The notes under the pieces are model-generated. The model did no database searches, had not been told where the DNA came from, and saw only the letters and a program-made list of their open reading frames with translations. Below are positions 59,200 to 64,000 of a DNA stretch of 64,000 bases, in pieces (the stretch's first letter is position 1; every line of letters begins with the position of its first letter). The DNA is taken from assembly GCA_037576195.1 (NCBI GenBank), contig CM075102.1, positions 47,550,745-47,614,744 of the forward strand, written 5' to 3'. This DNA is from Phytoseiulus persimilis (taxonomy: Eukaryota; Arthropoda; Arachnida; Mesostigmata; Phytoseiidae). The translations under genes were made by a program, and so were the position numbers.

Positions 59200-61660
59200 T
59201 TTGGAGTTTTGACAGGACCGCTAAGCCCTCAAGTTTTTCCAATCGAGCTCTCCATTATTCTTCAAATTTTGAGCCATGGGCTCCGTAAGCTCTCGTCCAA
59301 GTGTGCAGTGGGAGTGTGCAGCTTGCCGATAAGGAGTGAGTCATGTTTGTATTTCAGATTTGCCCCTGGCTTGCTTCAGTACGGAGCAGCGAGCCGTTTG
59401 GTTCCTATCAAGGTTCCACCGAGCAGCCTATTCTTCGATTGACCCGCTCACTACACAATGTCAGATTACTCCGGCAGTACCTGACAAATTATCGTCCGGT
59501 GATCCGGCCACCTCGACGAAAACATTTTGGAATTCGCCGCGTCTAGGGATTACTTTTCAGCGAAGCGCCCTTCATCCTCAACGGTCCTGAAAGTCTCCGA
59601 ATCGCTCCACATTGCTGCTCTTCCCAGTTGGCAAAGTCTTTCATTTATGTTGGTAAGGCTTCATCCCGAGACCCCTTGTGCCGAGTTCCTGTGTTTACCT
59701 CTTTAGACGGCTGGAGTTGTACGGCTCATACAGATGGACCGTGTTTTCTACAGGTTAACCTACGATTTTTTCTAACGAAGCAGAGTCCATCTTTAGGTGG
59801 TAAAAACATTAGGCGAAGGGGCTTCCAGTGGAAGATACCTTGCGTCGTCCCGTTTCAAAATTTGGAGCTGGTGATCGAGACCGATGTGGCCCGTTTTGCG
59901 GCGAAGAGTTCGGTCCAGAGATGGGGCGACACACCGACATTTTAGCACGGGTTATTCCGGAGCTGGACACATCGGATCACGTTCAAGATAGTGGACCTTT
60001 GACCGACCCTTCTCTGGGACAGAAATTAGATCCCATGCTGCTCGCCTTATTGCCATCGGGATCGAATGAAGTTCGCACTCGTTGAGTTGTCACCCTCCCG
60101 GGGGTTGAATCCGTCTCCATATCGCAACGATGTACCTCAACTGCATGCTGGGATCAACGGAAAGTGGCCTGGTCCGTTTTCATCCGGCCAGGGTGTACAA
60201 GTCTCGAACGAAAGCCGGCGATTCTGTGCCGGCTGAGCCTATCCGAGATCAGCAGTCGTTTCTCTCCTTCGAAATCCGTTTTATGAATGCCTAAACATCG
60301 CATCGCTAGCCCTCCCTTGCAAGGGATCTCTCCTCTATAAACATCAGAAAAAAAGGATCGAACTGCAAATGGCCGCGTGTCTTCTTGCCGAATCAGGGTT
60401 TTCAGACGAAAAATGGTACTCTACATTGGGCATGGCATGAACGAGCAAACAACCAGAGAGCTCCCTCGATTGCAGAACATGCTCCCGAGATCGTGTCAAC
60501 GAATCTACTGCGCGAAGGGAAGACAAGTCACGGTTTGCCCTGCTACCCATGCGAAAACAGCAAAGACGGCGGCACCGTTCGACATGAAGCTGAGATCCGA
60601 AGTTCTAAGGAACGGATCCCCAGTCCATTCTCTGGAAGTCTCGCCGCGGAGCTGAAATTCTCGCGCTTCAGGGCGACGCACAATACACTGTCATCCTGAG
60701 ATTGCGAAGCTGAGGAAACCTCGAAGTTCGCTGTCAATCAAAGCTCAGCGCCCCTAGGTTCGAGTCGGATCATCGAAGCTGACGCCTGAAGATCCAGGTA
60801 CCTCACAAATTCACTGTCAATCTATCGAGCCCCCACTGATGCAAGAAGTTCAAATGAGATTGACCCATGTTTCGTCCTCACGGGCTGATTTCTAGGTGAT
60901 GCGACAACAGCACCCAATCCAATCAGGATTCTCAATCGGTCAGAGTCTGCGATTAAGTATCAGGTGAGAATGGAAGTACACGGAATAAGAAACGCATGCA
61001 ACGCATGTTTTGCAACCGACACCAATTCTCAGACACCTTCCGACTTCGGTGTTTCACTCGAGTTCAACGGATGACATTAGCTGATCACTCGGGGCGTTCG
61101 AAGATATCTCACCATCCGGGAACATCGATCCGATTCGGCTGGGAGGATTCTCGTAACAGCTGGAAATTTTAGCGTCATCCGGTCTGTTTGAAACTGCAAG
61201 CGTCGGATAAACCGCTCGAACAGCGAGTTCGAGCTTGGTGCTACTTGTTTAGTGTGCAGGAGATCCGACCCCGGAGCGGTACTCCGAGTACTCCTCAGTT
61301 TGAAATGAAATATTCCAGTTGATACTTATGCTATCTATTCTGGGAGCGTGAACCAATGTGAGTTCGCCGGAAAATCTGAGGTTCAAGCATATGCGATCCC
61401 TAAGACACACAAAGCTTCTGTTATTCGCTACAGTCGGCGTGGTAACAGGAGGAGGCCTTGCCTGGAACATTGACGGAAACCCTCCGACGTTGCGAGCAGG
61501 GCGACCACGAAGTACAGGTGATTCTCCAAGAGGTACGCAGCTTTATGGTCTTCTCCTGCGCCTTCGTGACCCGAGTCCCCCGATTAGAAACCGGGTGAAG
61601 ATCGTTCTTAGCCAGATCCAACGGCTCGAGGTCCAATTTTCGATGTTATTATATGGTGCC
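59200..61660. other. no gene recognised
   Basis: Short plus-strand frames (59343-59546, 59828-60085, 60385-60699) look partly protein-like but change phase without introns. A faint local repeat of CACTGTCAATC occurs at 60729 and 60811. Confidence 0.3.
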
Positions 61661-61663
61661 AAG

Positions 61664-61995
61664 TCATTGAATGTTCGGTTTACATGTCTCTTTTGAATCC
61701 GATGAGTTCACCAATGAACAACGGATTCTCCAAAATACTTGGTGACATTTTGGTTCGAGGAATTTTGGTTCCGCATTGTGCTTCTGAAACAGCTCCCGCG
61801 GGACTTCCAAGCCAAACATAAACATTTTCGGAGTCTTGAATTTCCCTTCATACGCTTCCATAGGTCTCGCATGATATCTGCACCGGAATCTACCGTTTCA
61901 GTCCCCACGTACCAAAGTAGTTCCAGCGGTAAGTTATCTTTACTTAAAAGCACGATTTGCAGTCGTTCCAGCTCCAGCTCCTTCTTTCCCTTCAA
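61664..61995 (-). pseudogene. coding-like minus-strand segment, two overlapping frames
   Basis: Frames at 61995-61708 and 61861-61664 overlap by about 150 nt. Both look protein-like: the first is Lys/Glu/Leu-rich at its start, the second rich in Lys, Phe and Pro. A 66-nt interval starting GTAAAG and ending CCGGTGCAG could be an intron within the first frame and would allow a switch, so this may be exonic rather than broken. No domain is recognised. Confidence 0.2.
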
Positions 61996-62060
61996 ATTAT
62001 GAAACCGGAATCGCTACTCTAAACAGACTCAAATCCCAATGTTTCCAGTTGTGGTGACTT

Positions 62061-62450
62061 TTAGGTGGCTTCACTGAGTGACTCAATGGGGGAGGCGGTC
62101 GTCGATTTTCGATGGAGCTTGTGACTTCTCCCCCCTTGCTTGCGGGGGTCACAACTCGTACAATAAGGTTCCGATTTCAGACGATGAGGGACCGTTGGAG
62201 CGCCGCAGCGAAAAGCTACATTTTCTAGCCTCCCAATCGGCTCAAAGTTTACTTTGAAGGGCTCCCAAACCGTAACGTAATTGAATTTCGAAGCTCCGTC
62301 CCCGCCGAACATCCCACTATACCAGGGCGATACTTCCCCCGGAATTTCAACTCAATGCTTCGCATCATGACCATCGGTGACATACTGACCGCAGATGACT
62401 GTGCAACCGATTCCAACGCAGTCGGATCGATAAGTTTACACCGAGAGAAG
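62061..62450 (-). pseudogene. minus-strand member of a duplicated coding-like segment
   Basis: The upstream part (62450-62340) is the inverted homologue of 62535-62625. It reads Ile-Asp-Pro, then Gln-Ser, then Ser-Met-x-Pro-Met-Val. Downstream the protein-like reading moves to another frame (62312-62061) beginning Met-Phe-Gly-Gly-Asp. Its Phe/Trp/Pro-Phe-Lys spacing recalls the gag region of BEL/Pao elements. That likeness is weak and is my inference. A frame change between the two parts indicates decay or an unrecognised intron. Confidence 0.2.
62368..62428 (-). repeat. inverted homologous segment, left copy
   Basis: A 61-bp core that aligns without gaps to 62558-62618 in reverse orientation at about 77 percent identity. 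Many of the differences are at third codon positions of a shared reading. Confidence 0.75.
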
Positions 62451-62557
62451 ACTTGAACTCCCATTTTGGCTTTCTTCTGTATCGCACTTTCCGAACACTG
62501 CGTATCACTTGATAGGGCGTTCGGCGCCGAACTCTGCTTCCGGTGTTGACTTACATT

Positions 62558-62618
62558 GATCCGGCTCCGGAGGATTCGACTGTGCAGTCTTTTGCGGCCA
62601 GTATGGGACCGATGGTCA
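62558..62618 (+). repeat. inverted homologous segment, right copy
   Basis: Partner of 62368-62428; the spacer is 129 bp. Confidence 0.75.
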
Positions 62619-62873
62619 GAACTGGAAGAGCCGATTCGGAACTCCACAACATAGATAACACGGAGCGTCTAGTTAAACTTGACATAACTGCGTTGGTGTT
62701 GAGCCGAGTTCCGGATAAGATAGGAAGAGGAAGCCCTTTCTTCCAGCTTTTTAGATCGCCTTCATTTTCTGAGATTGGATCCAATCTAGCCGAGTCATGG
62801 TTTCCGAAGGCAAATGAGGAAGAGTCTCTAGTTGGTGGGGGCACTCTGTGTGATGCCCTACAAAAATCGAGGT

Positions 62874-62884
62874 GGGGGGGGGGG
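62874..62884 (+). repeat. G11 homopolymer
   Basis: Eleven consecutive G residues, a length-unstable run inside the plus-strand open frame. Confidence 0.85.
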
Positions 62885-62919
62885 ACGCGATTCCTATCGC
62901 TTTTCTCAATGCTGTAGGT

Positions 62920-63900
62920 GCAAGGAGGGACTCTCGGGATTGAAGCTGCTGACCATCGTCGGCGGTACGCGGGGTTGCCAGCGATCGAAAACGAGGAGAA
63001 CCCGATCTCCTCCAGGTGAACGAACCGATCGCAGGAGCGTCCGGGATACCCCAAGCTCGGAGCTGCACCGACGCCCCATTGGTGGAAGGGTCGGCTCGCC
63101 AGCGTAGGGAGACGAATCGACTTCATCGAAGCAGTCATCTGGTTGCGCCCTCCTCTAGAAATGCAGGCCCCCTGAATGTCCAACCTTCTGACGTCTCCTA
63201 CAGTTCCCTTCGAAAACGGGCACCTAGGACGGTTGTGATTCCTGAGACATGGCTTACATGTCAGAGAAGTTTGTTGGGGCGGAGCTCGCTGTACAGGGCG
63301 TCGACTGCTCAGACCGGCGTGCTATCGCACGCTCTTGGTCCTTATGGGGGTTCTTTCAGGCTCAGCGTCAGGACGAAGGCAGAGTCCTCGAGCCTTGTTA
63401 CGTGTTGCTCCACGTTCTCTCGGAGCTGGAGAAGAGGGACTACAGGTTTCGGATCCAGAGGGGATAACCGAAGGCTGCACCGGTTGCCATCAGTCGCGCA
63501 AGAAAAATCTCTGGTTGGTCAGCCTTTGTTCACCTCGAACTCGTCATCTCCAAGATTGCAAGGATTGAGAATCTCTTCGGCTTCGGTCCCTGGAGCGGAG
63601 CGGATTCTGAGAAAACTCTGCCTATGACGGAACAGAGGCTCGGTGGGACCTAATATTTTTCCTTCGGAGCAGGCGAGACAAGGCATCGGGTCAAGTTGTT
63701 CTCTTCCACACCAGAAGCTTCAAACGAAACCTGTGCTCTCGAAGGTGTGGTGGCCGCCGTATTCGGATCACCGGGGACGTCCATTCGACGACAACATGCT
63801 CTTTCTTCTACTTCTTTAGCTGCGCATGGATAACGCTGAGCTACTTGAAAATCTCCGGGAAACTTGGTGTGACCTCGCCGGACGCAACCTAGTTGCGCCG
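62920..63900. other. no gene recognised
   Basis: A 203-codon plus frame (63016-63627) and a 72-codon frame (63249-63467) overlap. The shorter one looks more protein-like. Neither has splice or start support. Confidence 0.3.
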
Positions 63901-63905
63901 CTCTA

Positions 63906-63986
63906 ATCGGTCCATTGTAACCGATTTGATCAACAGAGGGCGAGATGGGTGCCGGATCACGGGATCGGTCCGTTATAGCCGAGGAT
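63906..63986 (+). repeat. pair of near-palindromic ATCGGTCC...CCGA units
   Basis: ATCGGTCCATTGTAACCGAT (63906-63925) and a related unit at 63964-63983 (ATCGGTCC, then TTATAGCCGA) lie 58 bp apart in direct order. Each is roughly self-complementary. Such units are common in the subterminal repeats of pogo-type DNA transposons, and the window ends before this could be tested. Confidence 0.4.
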
Positions 63987-64000
63987 CTTTATGGCAGAGT

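Larger units (their letters stand above)
62543..62917 (+). pseudogene. plus-strand member of the duplicated coding-like segment
   Basis: A 124-codon open frame. Its first ~30 codons match the minus-strand segment at 62.34-62.45 kb. Leu/Asp/Ile-rich helical sequence follows, then a Gly/Arg-rich end that coincides with an 11-G run. A start near 62543 is a guess. No named domain is recognised. Two related segments meeting head to head 130 bp apart suggest nested or inverted transposon fragments rather than a single-copy gene. Confidence 0.25.

Noticed and set aside
60702-60766. A-box- and B-box-like words with the same 55-bp spacing as the SINE head
   Set aside because: The rest of the head and the SINE body are absent. 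The match is limited to short consensus words and is expected by chance.
60661-60840. Possible 41-bp or 82-bp tandem repeat around CACTGTCAATC
   Set aside because: Only short words recur, with inconsistent spacing (70 versus 82 bp), so no reliable unit could be defined.

Overview
This looks like a stretch of a eukaryotic, probably invertebrate animal, nuclear genome. Nothing resembles a prokaryotic operon: there are no tightly packed reading frames, no rRNA and no CRISPR. The longest open frames, about 240 codons, are close to what chance gives in DNA of this base composition. The positive evidence for a eukaryote is a tRNA-derived SINE with target-site duplications, a palindromic TA-flanked MITE, a possible pogo-type terminal repeat, and coding-like exons joined by very short (43-71 nt) GT...AG introns. 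An arthropod such as a mite would fit, but the phylum cannot be fixed from this window and I name no species.

Layout. 1-35 kb: mostly unannotatable single-copy DNA with many decayed tetranucleotide-period tracts (TTGG, TCGG, CTGG, CTGT types), a few candidate exons (15.6-16.2 kb +, 17.8 kb +, 21.3-22.0 kb +, 24.8-25.4 kb -, 27.4-28.1 kb -) and two SINE copies. The copy at 16.7 kb is full length, and the copy at 11.5 kb is 5'-truncated. 35.3-38 kb: a repeat cluster holding a near-perfect 126-bp palindrome (MITE), a 10-bp minisatellite, an inverted 18-bp repeat set, and two oppositely oriented copies of a 15-bp tandem array with a shared unique flank. 48-49.4 kb: the best gene model of the window, three exons encoding 181 residues, unrecognised. 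52.8 kb: third SINE copy. 54-64 kb: short coding-like segments whose reading frame changes repeatedly, probably decayed transposon genes. This part includes a head-to-head duplicated segment near 62.4-62.6 kb and a candidate pogo-like element at 57.2-59.2 kb.

No gene could be named with confidence. The strongest results are structural. One SINE family is present in three copies, each bounded by a perfect 11-15 bp target-site duplication. The other clear structures are the TA-flanked palindrome and the two inverted duplications. Protein-coding calls are by-eye reading-frame and splice-site calls and carry low confidence.
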